DNA from: Parvularcula sp039822105
Lineage (GTDB): Bacteria > Pseudomonadota > Alphaproteobacteria > Caulobacterales > Parvularculaceae
NCBI GenBank assembly: GCA_039822105.1
Contig: JBCBMW010000002.1
Location: forward strand, 62,001 to 126,000
Length of the DNA stretch: 64,000 nucleotides
Direction of reading: 5' to 3'
Shown: positions 43,757 through 52,862 of the stretch, one piece after another
Position numbering within the stretch: position 1 is the stretch's first letter
Layout: each line of letters opens with the position of its first letter
Made by a program: the position numbers and the translations under genes
The notes under the pieces: model-generated
Told to the model about the DNA's origin: nothing
Database searches by the model: none
What the model saw: only the letters and a program-made list of their open reading frames with translations

Positions 43757-45655
43757 CTACCGCTCTTTCAAGATCTCTTTCACACGGACCTTGGCCTCTT
43801 CGGTCCAGGGCCCTCGCACCTTATTGACCGCTTCGATCAGCTCTTCGTTCTGATGCCAGACCACCCCTGGTTTGGCGTGATCCGCCACCTCGCGCAGCAC
43901 CCGGCGATCGACAGCCTCGAGCTCTCGCACAACACGCTCGGCCTTGTCCCGCGGAATGCCCAACGCTTCGTAGGCTGAGCGCGTGATGCGGAGGGAGCTG
44001 TCATAGGTCTCTCTGATGATGTCGCGACAGCCCACACCCCAAAGCTCGTAGACATGCGGCCGGTCCACAGCCCGCGCGATCACATGCACCCGCGGATAGT
44101 TCTGCACGATATAGCGGGTCAGGTTGGTGATTTGCTCCTTCCCATCAATGGCGACGATCACCACTTTTGCCGTCGCAATACCAGCTGCACTCAGAAGATC
44201 CGGACGCGTTGCATCACCGAAGAAAACGCGGAAACCTATCTTCCGCATCGCCTCAAGCTGGCCTGAATTGTAGTCGATCACGGTCGTATCAAAACCTGCC
44301 GTATCCACCATGTTTTGGATGATGGCACCCATCCGGCCACAACCAGCGACAATCACCGAGGCTTTTTTATCGATCTCATCGGCCTCGCGCTCCTGCACAG
44401 CGGCGCTGCGGCGGGCAAACACGCGATCATAAAGAATGAAGAGCCCAGGGGTCGCTAGCATCGACAGGGCAATGACGAGTTGCAAAAGGCTCGCTGTCTC
44501 TGCTGGCAGTACTTGGTTGGTGAGCGCGAAGGACACCAAGACGAAACCGAACTCCCCTGCTTGAGGCAGGCCAAGGGAGAAGAGCCACTTGTCGCTGCCC
44601 TCCACCCGGAACAATTGGGCCAGGACAAAGAGGATCAGCGCCTTGAATGCCATCAATCCAGCGGCAAGCGCAAAGACGAGGCCGACATTCTCGGCCATCA
44701 GTGTGAAATTGATCCCTGCACCGACGGTGATGAAAAAGAGCCCGAGCAGTAGCCCGCGGAACGGGTCGATATCGGCCTCAAGTTCGTGCCGATACTCACT
44801 GTTGGCAAGCACCACCCCGGCGAGGAAAGTCCCCAGGGCGGGCGACAATCCGACCAAAGACATGAGGAGCGCGATCGAGATCACAATCAACAGCGCTGCG
44901 GCCGTGAAAAGCTCACGCAGACGCGCCGCGGCAACGAGACGGAAAAGTGGCCGCGTAAAAACACTGCCGCCGACGAGAACAGCAGCGACAGCGCCGAGGG
45001 TTACAAGACCAGCATGCCAGCCCGCGAGCCCATCGACGAGGCTAAGAGTTGCGCCGTGGGCACCCTCTGCCCCGTGTCCGTGAGCCGCCGCCTCGTGCGC
45101 AGCATCGCCAGCATGGTGATCAATGCCAAGGCCGCCGGCGACAGGAATCGCCAGAAGCGGAAGAAACGCGAGAACGGGGATGACCGCGATGTCTTGGAAC
45201 AAGAGGACCGAGAAACTCGCCTGGCCGCCATCGCTCCGCATCAGGCCCTTTTCATTGAGCGTCTGCAGAACAATCGCGGTGGACGACAGCGCCAGGATAA
45301 GTCCGATCGTGAGCGCCGTCTGCCAGGGCAGATCAAACGCATAGGCTATCCCCGCGATGCCCAGGGCACTGAGCGTCACTTGACCGCCGCCAAGACCGAT
45401 CAATCGCCCTCGCATCGACCACAGGACCGGCGGCTCAAGCTCCAACCCAACCAGGAAGAGCATCATCACCACACCGAACTCGGCAAAGTGCTGAACCGCG
45501 ACAACATCGACACCGAGGGCGGAGAGAAGCGGGCTGATCGCGATCCCCGCAATCAGGTATCCAAGGACAGACCCAAGACCGAGGCGCGCGGCGATCGGCA
45601 CTGCGATCACGCCAGCTGCGAGAAAAATGAATGAAATCAAAAAGACATCTGTCAT
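43757..45655 (-). CDS. Kef/CPA2-family monovalent cation:proton antiporter with RCK domain
   Basis: 632 residues. About twelve membrane segments in residues 1-400, with the CPA2 LVGLELEP and FQDIAVIPVLAFLPLL motifs, then a cytoplasmic TrkA-N (RCK) NAD-binding domain (SVIVAGCGRMGAIIQNMVDT, FFGDATRPDLLSAAG). A His-rich loop after the sixth segment (about 180-200, six His) is unusual. It probably exports K+ (or Na+) in exchange for H+, gated by nucleotide or thiol signals. No KefF/G subunit is adjacent. GGAGGG precedes the start. Monocistronic. Confidence 0.92.
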   Translation of the reverse strand: MTDVFLISFIFLAAGVIAVPIAARLGLGSVLGYLIAGIAISPLLSALGVDVVAVQHFAEFGVVMMLFLVGLELEPPVLWSMRGRLIGLGGGQVTLSALGIAGIAYAFDLPWQTALTIGLILALSSTAIVLQTLNEKGLMRSDGGQASFSVLLFQDIAVIPVLAFLPLLAIPVAGGLGIDHHAGDAAHEAAAHGHGAEGAHGATLSLVDGLAGWHAGLVTLGAVAAVLVGGSVFTRPLFRLVAAARLRELFTAAALLIVISIALLMSLVGLSPALGTFLAGVVLANSEYRHELEADIDPFRGLLLGLFFITVGAGINFTLMAENVGLVFALAAGLMAFKALILFVLAQLFRVEGSDKWLFSLGLPQAGEFGFVLVSFALTNQVLPAETASLLQLVIALSMLATPGLFILYDRVFARRSAAVQEREADEIDKKASVIVAGCGRMGAIIQNMVDTAGFDTTVIDYNSGQLEAMRKIGFRVFFGDATRPDLLSAAGIATAKVVIVAIDGKEQITNLTRYIVQNYPRVHVIARAVDRPHVYELWGVGCRDIIRETYDSSLRITRSAYEALGIPRDKAERVVRELEAVDRRVLREVADHAKPGVVWHQNEELIEAVNKVRGPWTEEAKVRVKEILKER

Positions 45656-45809
45656 GACGCCCTCCGGCCTGCGCGCAACGCCTCGTGAAAGCGAGATTGA
45701 CCGCGAATAGCAAGGAGCCCCTGGCGGCCGCGCCCATCAGCGTTGCGGGGCTTTGCCCGATCACCTAGAGATTTAGCGTCATCCCCCTAGCCGCCAACCT
45801 GTGAGTGCC

Positions 45810-46439
45810 ATGACCCAGGAGAACCCGCAGCCGAGGATTCTCGCGATCGCTGGCGGGAGCTGTTCAGGCAAAACGTCGTTGGCACGCATGGTTCATAAAC
45901 GGTTTGGTCCGGAGACCAGTCTCTATCTCGAGCTTGACCGCTACTACAAAAACATACCGCTCCAAAACGGTACACAGATGGATTTGCCCAACTTTGATCA
46001 TCCGGATGCGTTAGACCTGACCTTCTGTGCTGAACAACTGGCGGCTTTGAAGAGCCGCCGCGGTATTGACGCTCCGATCTATGACTATGCCGAACACCGG
46101 CGACAGGAGAAGACGGACCACTTCTCACCGAAACCCATGATCATCGTCGAAGGGCACCTGGTGCTGCACGACCCTGATCTGCGGTCACTGTTCGACCACT
46201 CGTGCTACATCGAGTGCCCAGAAGCCGTCCGGTTTGAGCGGCGGCTGGAACGCGATCGCACCGAGAGGGGCAGGAGCGAAGACAGCGTCCGGCAGCAGTT
46301 CGAGCGCACCGTTGGACCGATGCACGACCGCTTTGTCAGTCCATCGAAGGTCCACGCAGACCGGATCGTCAGCCAGGACGAGTACTGCCATCGAACCACC
46401 CAGTTGGTTGACTCCATCGTCGAGCAATTGAAGAGTTGA
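45810..46439 (+). CDS. udk: Uridine kinase-like nucleoside kinase
   Basis: 209 residues from the ATG at 45810 (an in-frame GTG at 45801 is possible). The P-loop GGSCSGKTSLAR, the substrate-binding LELDRYYKN, and NFDHPDALDL are typical of uridine/cytidine kinases; PIYDYAEHRR and IIVEGHLVLHDPDL follow. It would phosphorylate uridine and cytidine for pyrimidine salvage. The concentrative nucleoside transporter gene starts 59 bp downstream, supporting that role. The C-terminal part is somewhat divergent, so broader specificity is possible. Confidence 0.85.
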   Translation: MTQENPQPRILAIAGGSCSGKTSLARMVHKRFGPETSLYLELDRYYKNIPLQNGTQMDLPNFDHPDALDLTFCAEQLAALKSRRGIDAPIYDYAEHRRQEKTDHFSPKPMIIVEGHLVLHDPDLRSLFDHSCYIECPEAVRFERRLERDRTERGRSEDSVRQQFERTVGPMHDRFVSPSKVHADRIVSQDEYCHRTTQLVDSIVEQLKS

Positions 46440-46498
46440 AACGTCTAGGGATGCTTCTTTCATCATTATCCTGATTAAATATGGATTGAACAGTTACG

Positions 46499-47758
46499 AT
46501 GGTTGATGCAGCCGCTGGCCTTGTTGGAGTTGTTGCACTTTTCGCGCTGGCGGTCGCGTTTTCCGCTCATCGGAGCGCCATTCGCCCGATGGTGGTGGTT
46601 CGGGCCTTCGCGCTCCAGTTCGCCATTGCTGTTCTGGTTCTGAAAGTGCCAGCCGGCCAGGCTGGTCTCCAAGCCCTTTCGGATAAGGTGTTGGTGCTGC
46701 TCGGCTACACGCAATACGGCGTGAACATGGTGTTTGGGGACCTGCAGCCGCCTCCGGGCAAAGTCAGCTTTTTCATCAGTGTGTTGCCGATTATCGTTTT
46801 CTTCTCGTCCCTGATGGCCGTCCTTTATCACCTTCAGATCATGCAGCGGGTTGTCGAGGTGGGAGGCTTTATCCTTCGCCGCCTGGTGGGGTTGCGCCCG
46901 CTTGAGTCGCTCAACGCGATCGCCAACATTTTTATCAGCCAGGCGGAAAGCCCCCTCACCCTCAGGCCTTATCTCAAAGGCGCCACCCAGGCCCAGATCT
47001 TTGCCATCATGGTATCGGGCATGGCCTCCGTATCCGGAACAGTTCTCGCGGCCTATGCCGGCATGGGCATTCCGGTGGAACAGCTGGTGGCGGCCAGCTT
47101 CATGTCTGCGCCCGGCGGCCTCCTCATGGGACATCTGTTCTTCCCGGAGACAAAGGAAGGATCCGGCGCACCCGCCGATTTGCCCGAGATCACCGCGCCG
47201 AGCCTTACGGGCGGGAGCGAGCCAGACGAGAAAAGTCGGTACGCGAATGTCATCATGGCAGCCGCGATGGGAGCCGAGAGCGGCTTGGTCCTCGCCGCAA
47301 AGATCGGCGCGATGCTCCTCGCTTTCGTTGCGCTCATCGCGCTGGCCAACGGGATTGTTGGCGGGATTGGCGGGCTGTTCGGGATCGAAGACCTGTCGAT
47401 CCAACGCATGCTGGGCTTCGTCTTCGCGCCAGTCATGATCGCGATCGGTGCCGCCCCAGGCGAAGCGGTCGCGGCGGGCGGGATCTTCGGCGAAAAGTTG
47501 ATCGCCAACGAATTCATCGCCTATCTGAGCCTGTCCGAAAATTTGGATACGTTCTCGCCCAAGACGGCACTCGTCGTGACGTTCGCGCTTTGCGGCTTCG
47601 CCAATATCAGCTCGATCGCCATTCTGCTCGGGGGCCTCGGCACCCTCGCCCCGCACTACCGTGACGCCATCGCGCGGATGGGCATCCGGGCGGTCGCGGC
47701 GGCATCCTTCTCCAATCTGATGAGTGCCGCCATCGCCGGGATTCTCTTTAGTCTTTAG
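46499..47758 (+). CDS. nupC: Concentrative nucleoside transporter (CNT/NupC family)
   Basis: 419 residues with about ten membrane segments. CNT signatures: LPIIVFFSSLMAVLYHLQIM, FISQAESPLTLRPYL (the Q-A-E-S-P substrate motif), SGMASVSGTVLAAY, and EFIAYLSLSENLDTFSPKT near the C-terminus. It imports nucleosides with H+ or Na+. It follows the uridine kinase gene, so the pair forms an import-and-trap salvage unit. Confidence 0.93.
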   Translation: MVDAAAGLVGVVALFALAVAFSAHRSAIRPMVVVRAFALQFAIAVLVLKVPAGQAGLQALSDKVLVLLGYTQYGVNMVFGDLQPPPGKVSFFISVLPIIVFFSSLMAVLYHLQIMQRVVEVGGFILRRLVGLRPLESLNAIANIFISQAESPLTLRPYLKGATQAQIFAIMVSGMASVSGTVLAAYAGMGIPVEQLVAASFMSAPGGLLMGHLFFPETKEGSGAPADLPEITAPSLTGGSEPDEKSRYANVIMAAAMGAESGLVLAAKIGAMLLAFVALIALANGIVGGIGGLFGIEDLSIQRMLGFVFAPVMIAIGAAPGEAVAAGGIFGEKLIANEFIAYLSLSENLDTFSPKTALVVTFALCGFANISSIAILLGGLGTLAPHYRDAIARMGIRAVAAASFSNLMSAAIAGILFSL

Positions 47759-47781
47759 GCAGAGGGGACAAAGGAAGAACC

Positions 47782-48705
47782 ATGCAAGACCAAGTCCCGG
47801 TCCTTCGCCTCAGTGAATACCAAACGGGGTCAGTCGAGGCGCGTGAGCGTTTTTGCGGCGCGCTGTTCGCCGCACTCCAGCGCTTTGGCTTTGTTATCAT
47901 CCGGGACCACGGAGTAAACGACAGGCTCCTCAACGAAGCATATCGTTTGGTAGCGGACGTTTTTGCGCAACCAACGGACGTCAAAGAACGCTACACCGTC
48001 CCCGGCGGTCATCGCGGATACACCCCCTTCGGTACGGAAAAGGCAAAAGGCAGCGAGACCCCTGACCTCAAGGAGTTTTGGCATATTGGCCCGGAGCGGC
48101 CCATCCGCAGCGCGCTCGACGCCAAGAATATCTGGCCCGAAGAGCCCGCCGACTTCAAAAAGACGTTGACGGAGCTGTTTGATGCACTCCACGGCGTTGG
48201 TGAGAACTTGTTAGAAGCGCTGACGGGCAAGCTCGATGTCCCAACCGACTATTTCAAAACACGCGTCGCAGACGGCGACTCTGTCCTGCGTCTTCTTCAC
48301 TATCCGCCCATCGCCCACGGCGCGAACCCGCAAGCGTTGCGCGCGGCTGCACATGAGGACATCAACCTGATCACGATCTTGGTGGCAGCCCAGGGCGCTG
48401 GCCTCGAACTCCTCGATCGCAACGGCACCTGGCTGCCGGTGGAGAATGAACCGGGAGATCTGATCGTCGACACGGGTGATATGATGGCGCGGATCACCAA
48501 CGGGGTGCTGCCCTCCACAACGCACCGGGTGGTGAACCCCGCGGGTCCGAATGTCAGCCGCTATTCCATGCCGTTCTTCATGCATCTGGCGGCGGACACG
48601 CCGCTTGACTGCCTACCTAGCTGTGTCGGCGATGGCTTCGATCATGCGCCGATCACCGCCGGGGAGTATCTTCTCGAGCGTCTCAAAGAAAACGGCATGA
48701 TCTAG
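47782..48705 (+). CDS. 2-oxoglutarate/Fe(II)-dependent oxygenase, isopenicillin-N-synthase-like
   Basis: 307 residues. The N-terminal DIOX_N region (LRLSEYQTGSVEARERFCGA, FGFVIIRDHGV) is followed by the jelly-roll core with the iron triad His191, Asp193 and His248 (AAHEDINLITIL, STTHRVVNP) and the 2OG-binding Arg260-x-Ser in SRYSMPFF. The substrate cannot be predicted from sequence; related bacterial enzymes hydroxylate small molecules. It starts 23 bp after the transporter gene and may be in the same transcript. Confidence 0.9.
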   Translation: MQDQVPVLRLSEYQTGSVEARERFCGALFAALQRFGFVIIRDHGVNDRLLNEAYRLVADVFAQPTDVKERYTVPGGHRGYTPFGTEKAKGSETPDLKEFWHIGPERPIRSALDAKNIWPEEPADFKKTLTELFDALHGVGENLLEALTGKLDVPTDYFKTRVADGDSVLRLLHYPPIAHGANPQALRAAAHEDINLITILVAAQGAGLELLDRNGTWLPVENEPGDLIVDTGDMMARITNGVLPSTTHRVVNPAGPNVSRYSMPFFMHLAADTPLDCLPSCVGDGFDHAPITAGEYLLERLKENGMI

Positions 48706-48757
48706 AGCGGCGCCAGCGGGTTTGACCGCACCCGCAGCGCGCCGCAATCTGCTCGCC

Positions 48758-49966
48758 ATGCGTTTCCCCATTGGTCCCGGCGCCCTCGTGGCCGCTGCCT
48801 TTGTTGGCCCCGGCACGGTGACAGCTTGCACCTTGGCCGGGGCGCAGTTCGGCTATGCGCTCCTCTGGGCCTTGGTGTTCGCGACCGTCGCCACGGTAAT
48901 CTTGCAGGAGATGGCGGGCCGCCTCGGGGCTGCAGCCCGGCTTGGCCTGGGTGAAGCTTTGATGGCCGGGGCGGGTTCGAAACCGGCCAAGATCGCGATC
49001 GCCGGTCTCGTCTTCGCCGCGCTGGCCATTGGCAACGCCGCCTATGAAGGCGGCAACATCGCGGGGGCCGCTCTTGGCGCGCAGGCCATTGTGGGCGAAG
49101 CCTCGGTCCCACCTGCAGTCTGGCCCATTGCAATTGGGCTGATTGCCGGTGTTGCCCTATGGTTTGGTCAGTACAGAACGCTTGAGACCTTGCTCATCAT
49201 CTTGGTGCTGATCATGAGCCTGGCTTTCGTGGCCAGCGCTGTGGCCACCCGGCCAGACTGGGGCGCGATGCTATCTGGACTTGCGCCCCGGGTCCCTGAC
49301 GGCGGCACCCTCACAGCCATTGCCCTTATCGGCACAACCATTGTTCCGTACAATCTCTTTCTCCACGCCGCAGCGTCCAAGGAGAGATGGGCCCATGATG
49401 GCGGCGTGAAGGCCGCGCGGCAGGACACGGTGGCGGCGGTGGGTCTAGGCGGTTTGGTCTCCATTTTGATTTTGTCTTCGGCAGCCGCCAGCCTTTTCGG
49501 CCAAAGCCTGGAGATCAGCTCCGCCGCTGATATGGCCGTCGCGCTCGAGCCCGCGATCGGCCCCGTCGCGCGCTATGTGGTGGGGCTTGGCCTCCTCGCG
49601 GCGGGGATCACGTCAGCGATCACAGCCCCGATGGCGACGGGTTACGCTATTGCTGAACTCGCTCCCACGAACGACGACCAAATCCGAAGGCGGATCTTTC
49701 GCGGCGTTAGTCTGGCGATCCTCACGATCGGTGTCGGCATCACGCTCTTGGGGCTCCGACCTGTCTCGTTGATCCTTGTGGCGCAGGCCGCCAACGGCAT
49801 CTTGCTACCGGTGGTTGCTGTTTTCCTCCTGATGGTGATGAACCGCCGATCTCTCTTGGGGACCCATGTCAACGGCCTCGTCCCCAACGTTTTGGGAGGC
49901 GTCGTTGTGATCGTTGCGATCGCGCTCGGACTCCGTGCGCTGCTGCGTGTGGCTGGAGCTTTGTGA
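48758..49966 (+). CDS. Nramp-superfamily transporter with atypical substrate site, coupled to pxpABC
   Basis: 402 residues from the ATG at 48758 (an in-frame TTG at 48722 is possible). About eleven membrane segments show the Nramp fold. The TM1 metal-binding motif D-P-G-N reads G-P-G-T (AAFVGPGTVTA), and the TM6 motif M-P-H-N reads V-P-Y-N (TTIVPYNLFLHAA). The residues that bind Mn2+/Fe2+ are thus lost. The stop overlaps the pxpA start (TGATG), as in loci where Nramp-like genes precede 5-oxoprolinase genes. Together this suggests a substrate other than a transition metal, perhaps 5-oxoproline (inference). Confidence 0.85.
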   Translation: MRFPIGPGALVAAAFVGPGTVTACTLAGAQFGYALLWALVFATVATVILQEMAGRLGAAARLGLGEALMAGAGSKPAKIAIAGLVFAALAIGNAAYEGGNIAGAALGAQAIVGEASVPPAVWPIAIGLIAGVALWFGQYRTLETLLIILVLIMSLAFVASAVATRPDWGAMLSGLAPRVPDGGTLTAIALIGTTIVPYNLFLHAAASKERWAHDGGVKAARQDTVAAVGLGGLVSILILSSAAASLFGQSLEISSAADMAVALEPAIGPVARYVVGLGLLAAGITSAITAPMATGYAIAELAPTNDDQIRRRIFRGVSLAILTIGVGITLLGLRPVSLILVAQAANGILLPVVAVFLLMVMNRRSLLGTHVNGLVPNVLGGVVVIVAIALGLRALLRVAGAL

Positions 49967-50712
49967 TGGCGCGATCCATTGATCTGAATGCTGATATTGG
50001 TGAAGGCTTTGATGACAAAGCGATCCTCCCCTTCATCTCGAGCTGCAACATCGCCTGCGGTGGGCACACAGGGGATCGCGAAACCGTGGCCGCAACGATC
50101 AAACTTGCGCTGGCCGAGGACGTCGCCATTGGCGCCCATCCCAGCTATCCGGACAAGGAGGGGTTTGGACGACGCAGTCTCGATATCGAACCCAAGACGC
50201 TCCGTATCTCGCTCATCGAGCAGCTCGAGCTGATCAAGTCGGTGGCTGAGACGCTCGGTGCCGCGGTCGGCCATATCAAGCCGCACGGCGCGCTCTACAA
50301 CGACGCGGTGGACTCCTCGGAGAAAGCGAACGCTTTGTTGGTCGCCAGCAGTGAGGTTTTCCCGGGCGCGATCGTAACAGGAGCGCCCTTTGGCGTGCTG
50401 AAAGAACAAGCGGAGACGCTGGGTCATCCCTATCGCGCTGAAGGGTTTGCCGATCGTCAGTATCTCGACGACGGGCGTCTGATGCCGCGGTCAGAGCGCG
50501 GCGCTGTCATCGCAAACCACGACCGCCAGGCCGCCCAAGCTATCAGCTTGGCCGAGGGGCGCGGCGCGACTGGACCAAGTGGCAACGCGGTCCCTTTATT
50601 TGTGGACACTCTGTGCCTTCACAGTGATACGGAAGGCGCAGCAGAGGGTGCCCAGATCATTTATGAAGCGCTGACAGGCCGAGGTATCACCATCAAGGTA
50701 CCACAGCTATGA
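49966..50712 (+). CDS. pxpA: 5-oxoprolinase subunit A (LamB/YcsF family)
   Basis: 248 residues. PxpA belongs to the LamB/YcsF family and is part of the PxpABC complex that hydrolyses 5-oxoproline to glutamate using ATP. Motifs: SIDLNADIGEGFDDKAILPF, SSCNIACGGHTGDRETVA, GAHPSYPDKEGFGRR and GHIKPHGALYND. It is the second gene of the Nramp-pxpA-pxpB-pxpC run, joined to its neighbours by stop/start overlaps (TGATG before; 4 bp after). Confidence 0.95.
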   Translation: MARSIDLNADIGEGFDDKAILPFISSCNIACGGHTGDRETVAATIKLALAEDVAIGAHPSYPDKEGFGRRSLDIEPKTLRISLIEQLELIKSVAETLGAAVGHIKPHGALYNDAVDSSEKANALLVASSEVFPGAIVTGAPFGVLKEQAETLGHPYRAEGFADRQYLDDGRLMPRSERGAVIANHDRQAAQAISLAEGRGATGPSGNAVPLFVDTLCLHSDTEGAAEGAQIIYEALTGRGITIKVPQL

Positions 50713-51332
50713 CTGGCTCCATCACTGTTCTGGCTGAAGATATCGTCGAGGTCGCGGTGGACGGCGCGAAAGAAGCCCAGGCACTTGCCAATCACCTTCG
50801 CAAAACTGATGTGTTTACGGAGGTTGTTCCGGCGCTCGGAACAGTGGCTGTGATGTTCTCGCCGTCGCGGTTGTCCATCGCCGACGTCGAAAGCATCATC
50901 AGCGATGCCCAAAAGCGCCCGAGGATATCCGATCCAGCACTCGCGACAGAAATCAACATTCCCGTCGTCTACGGGGGAGAGGCCGGGCCGGATCTCGACG
51001 CCGTGGCGAGATCATTGGCGTTGTCGCCGCAGGACGTGATCCGTACTCATACAGCTCAAGCCTTCACCGTCGACATGGTGGGGTTCACCCCAGGTTTCGC
51101 TTATCTCAGCGGCCTCTCTTGGTCGGTGCCCCGGCTTCCAACCCCCAGAGCGAGCGTTGTGGCCGGTTCGGTTGGCCTCGCAGGCGGTAGAGCGGGGGTC
51201 TACAGCCTCAAGGGCCCCGGCGGCTGGCCCATCATTGGCCGAACATCGGCGTCACTTTTCGATCCAGCCAATGACCCACCCTTCGTGTTGGCGCCGGGTT
51301 CGCTTGTCCGCTTTCAATCTGTTGACGCATGA
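50709..51332 (+). CDS. pxpB: 5-oxoprolinase subunit B (KipI family)
   Basis: 207 residues of the KipI/allophanate-hydrolase subunit-1 family: EINIPVVYGGEAGPDLDAVA, VDMVGFTPGFAYLSGL, RLPTPRASVVAGSVGLAGGR and GGWPIIGRT. It pairs with PxpC to form the ATP-binding/kinase part of 5-oxoprolinase. It overlaps both neighbouring genes by 4 bp (ATGA). Confidence 0.94.
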   Translation: MTGSITVLAEDIVEVAVDGAKEAQALANHLRKTDVFTEVVPALGTVAVMFSPSRLSIADVESIISDAQKRPRISDPALATEINIPVVYGGEAGPDLDAVARSLALSPQDVIRTHTAQAFTVDMVGFTPGFAYLSGLSWSVPRLPTPRASVVAGSVGLAGGRAGVYSLKGPGGWPIIGRTSASLFDPANDPPFVLAPGSLVRFQSVDA

Positions 51333-52270
51333 GCATCGAAATTCTCAAAGCCGGACTTCAGACCACGGTGCAATCCTCACCGCGCCTCGGCCATCGCCAT
51401 TGGGGCGTGCCATGGGCGGGCGCGGCCGATGAACTCTCTTACGCCCTAGCCAACAGATGCGTGGGCAACAGACCTGGCTCTGCTGCGCTCGAGATCGCCT
51501 ACGGCCAGTTCTCGGTTCGATTCGAAGAACCCGCACTGATCAGTCTCACCGGTGCGCCGGCATCAGCCACGCTCAACAGCACGCCTCTTTCCTTCGACAA
51601 GCCTGTGAACACTCCGCCTGGCAGTATACTGACTCTAGCGATGCCTTCGGTTGGTGTTCGCACTTATCTCGCGGTGGCTGGCGGGATCGCTGCCGAGACC
51701 TTTATGGGGAGTGCGTCCACGTATAGGCCTGCTGGCCTGGGTGGGCATCACGGAAGGGAGCTTAAGGACGGAGATCGGCTCGAGGTGTTACATCGTCAGG
51801 ATCAGGCCGATGCCGTTGCGATACCGCCCGACCTTCAGGTCGTCCTTTCTGATCAGTGGCGCCTGCGTCTCCACTCTGGACGGATGGCAGCGAGGATGGG
51901 TGAGATCCGCAAACATCTCTATAAGGATACTTTTGTCGCCACACTTCGATCCGATCGTATGGGGATACAAATTGAAGGACCAAGTCTAGAGATTGTCGAA
52001 GATGCTGTGATGGACAGCGTCCCGGTCTTTCCGGGAACGGTCCAACTCCCTCCCGACGGCAAGCCCTTCATCTTGATGCGCGATGCTCAGACCACAGGTG
52101 GTTACCCGCGCTTAGGCCAGGTGGCACGGATTGACCGGCATAAGCTCGGTCAAATCAGGCCCGGTGATCAGATCCGCTTTATGGAAGTGTCGCCAGACAG
52201 CGCCCGCCGCGCCCTCTTTACGAAAGAGGAGATGCTCAAGCGCATCGATCTTCACGATACTCTCTTCTAG
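51329..52270 (+). CDS. pxpC: 5-oxoprolinase subunit C (KipA family)
   Basis: 313 residues of the KipA/allophanate-hydrolase subunit-2 family: ILKAGLQTTVQ, GHRHWGVPWAGAADELSYAL, ALEIAYGQFSVRF, SDRMGIQIEGP, and PPDGKPFILMRDAQTTGGYP. It completes the PxpABC operon. Its stop is 7 bp from that of convergent mobA. An internal run around 51600-51800 is slightly divergent in sequence but in frame throughout. Confidence 0.94.
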   Translation: MSIEILKAGLQTTVQSSPRLGHRHWGVPWAGAADELSYALANRCVGNRPGSAALEIAYGQFSVRFEEPALISLTGAPASATLNSTPLSFDKPVNTPPGSILTLAMPSVGVRTYLAVAGGIAAETFMGSASTYRPAGLGGHHGRELKDGDRLEVLHRQDQADAVAIPPDLQVVLSDQWRLRLHSGRMAARMGEIRKHLYKDTFVATLRSDRMGIQIEGPSLEIVEDAVMDSVPVFPGTVQLPPDGKPFILMRDAQTTGGYPRLGQVARIDRHKLGQIRPGDQIRFMEVSPDSARRALFTKEEMLKRIDLHDTLF

Positions 52271-52277
52271 GATGATC

Positions 52278-52862
52278 TTATGACTGATCATCTAGCATTG
52301 CGTTGGCTTTGCGCAGATCGTCCTGCGTGTTGATGTTCATGAGTTGAGTGGCATCTAGTGAAACCGGTGTCGCACTGCATAGGGATGCCAGGCGGTGGAG
52401 AGGGATGCTGGGCACGTTTTGCAATTGGGAAAAGGCAGCCGCCAGGGCCGTCACCTGCCAATATCCCACCGTCGGATGAAGTCCCGTTTCATCTGCAGCG
52501 ATAGATGTTGGTCCGTTAGCGGATAGCACATCGAGAAGGTCAGGAGGCAGGAACGGCGCATCGACCGGAACAGTGAAGAACGCATCAACGGACGGATGAT
52601 CCGCGTTCAACCAGGAGTTGACGCTCCAAAGTGCTCCAGCAGGACCTTTGGGTCCACCCGGATCATCGTCGATGATGGGGAGCCCCGTTTCTCGATCTGT
52701 CGCACCCGAAACCGCGATGGTTCCCGCCGACGGACGGAACCGATCGACGAGCAGATCAATCATACGCCGTCCACCGAGTGTCATTGTCGCTTTGTCGCCG
52801 ATACCCATTCGGCTCGACTGGCCACCCGCCAGGATCACCAAAAGCGGCTGCTCAATGCTCAC
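52278..52862 (-). CDS. mobA: Molybdenum cofactor guanylyltransferase
   Basis: 194 residues. Nucleotidyltransferase signature LAGGQSSRMG, and the DAPF motif (VPVDAPFLPPDLL). MobA attaches GMP to molybdopterin to form the bis-MGD cofactor needed by nasA-type nitrate reductases. Its ATG overlaps the nasS stop (ATGA), placing it last in the nitrate-assimilation locus. It thus supplies cofactor to NasA. Confidence 0.93.
   Translation of the reverse strand: MSIEQPLLVILAGGQSSRMGIGDKATMTLGGRRMIDLLVDRFRPSAGTIAVSGATDRETGLPIIDDDPGGPKGPAGALWSVNSWLNADHPSVDAFFTVPVDAPFLPPDLLDVLSANGPTSIAADETGLHPTVGYWQVTALAAAFSQLQNVPSIPLHRLASLCSATPVSLDATQLMNINTQDDLRKANAMLDDQS

Noticed and set aside
46475..47656. 393-codon minus-strand frame opposite nupC
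   Set aside because: Composition is extremely charged with His/Asp/Arg runs and mirrors the codon pattern of the transporter; no motifs.
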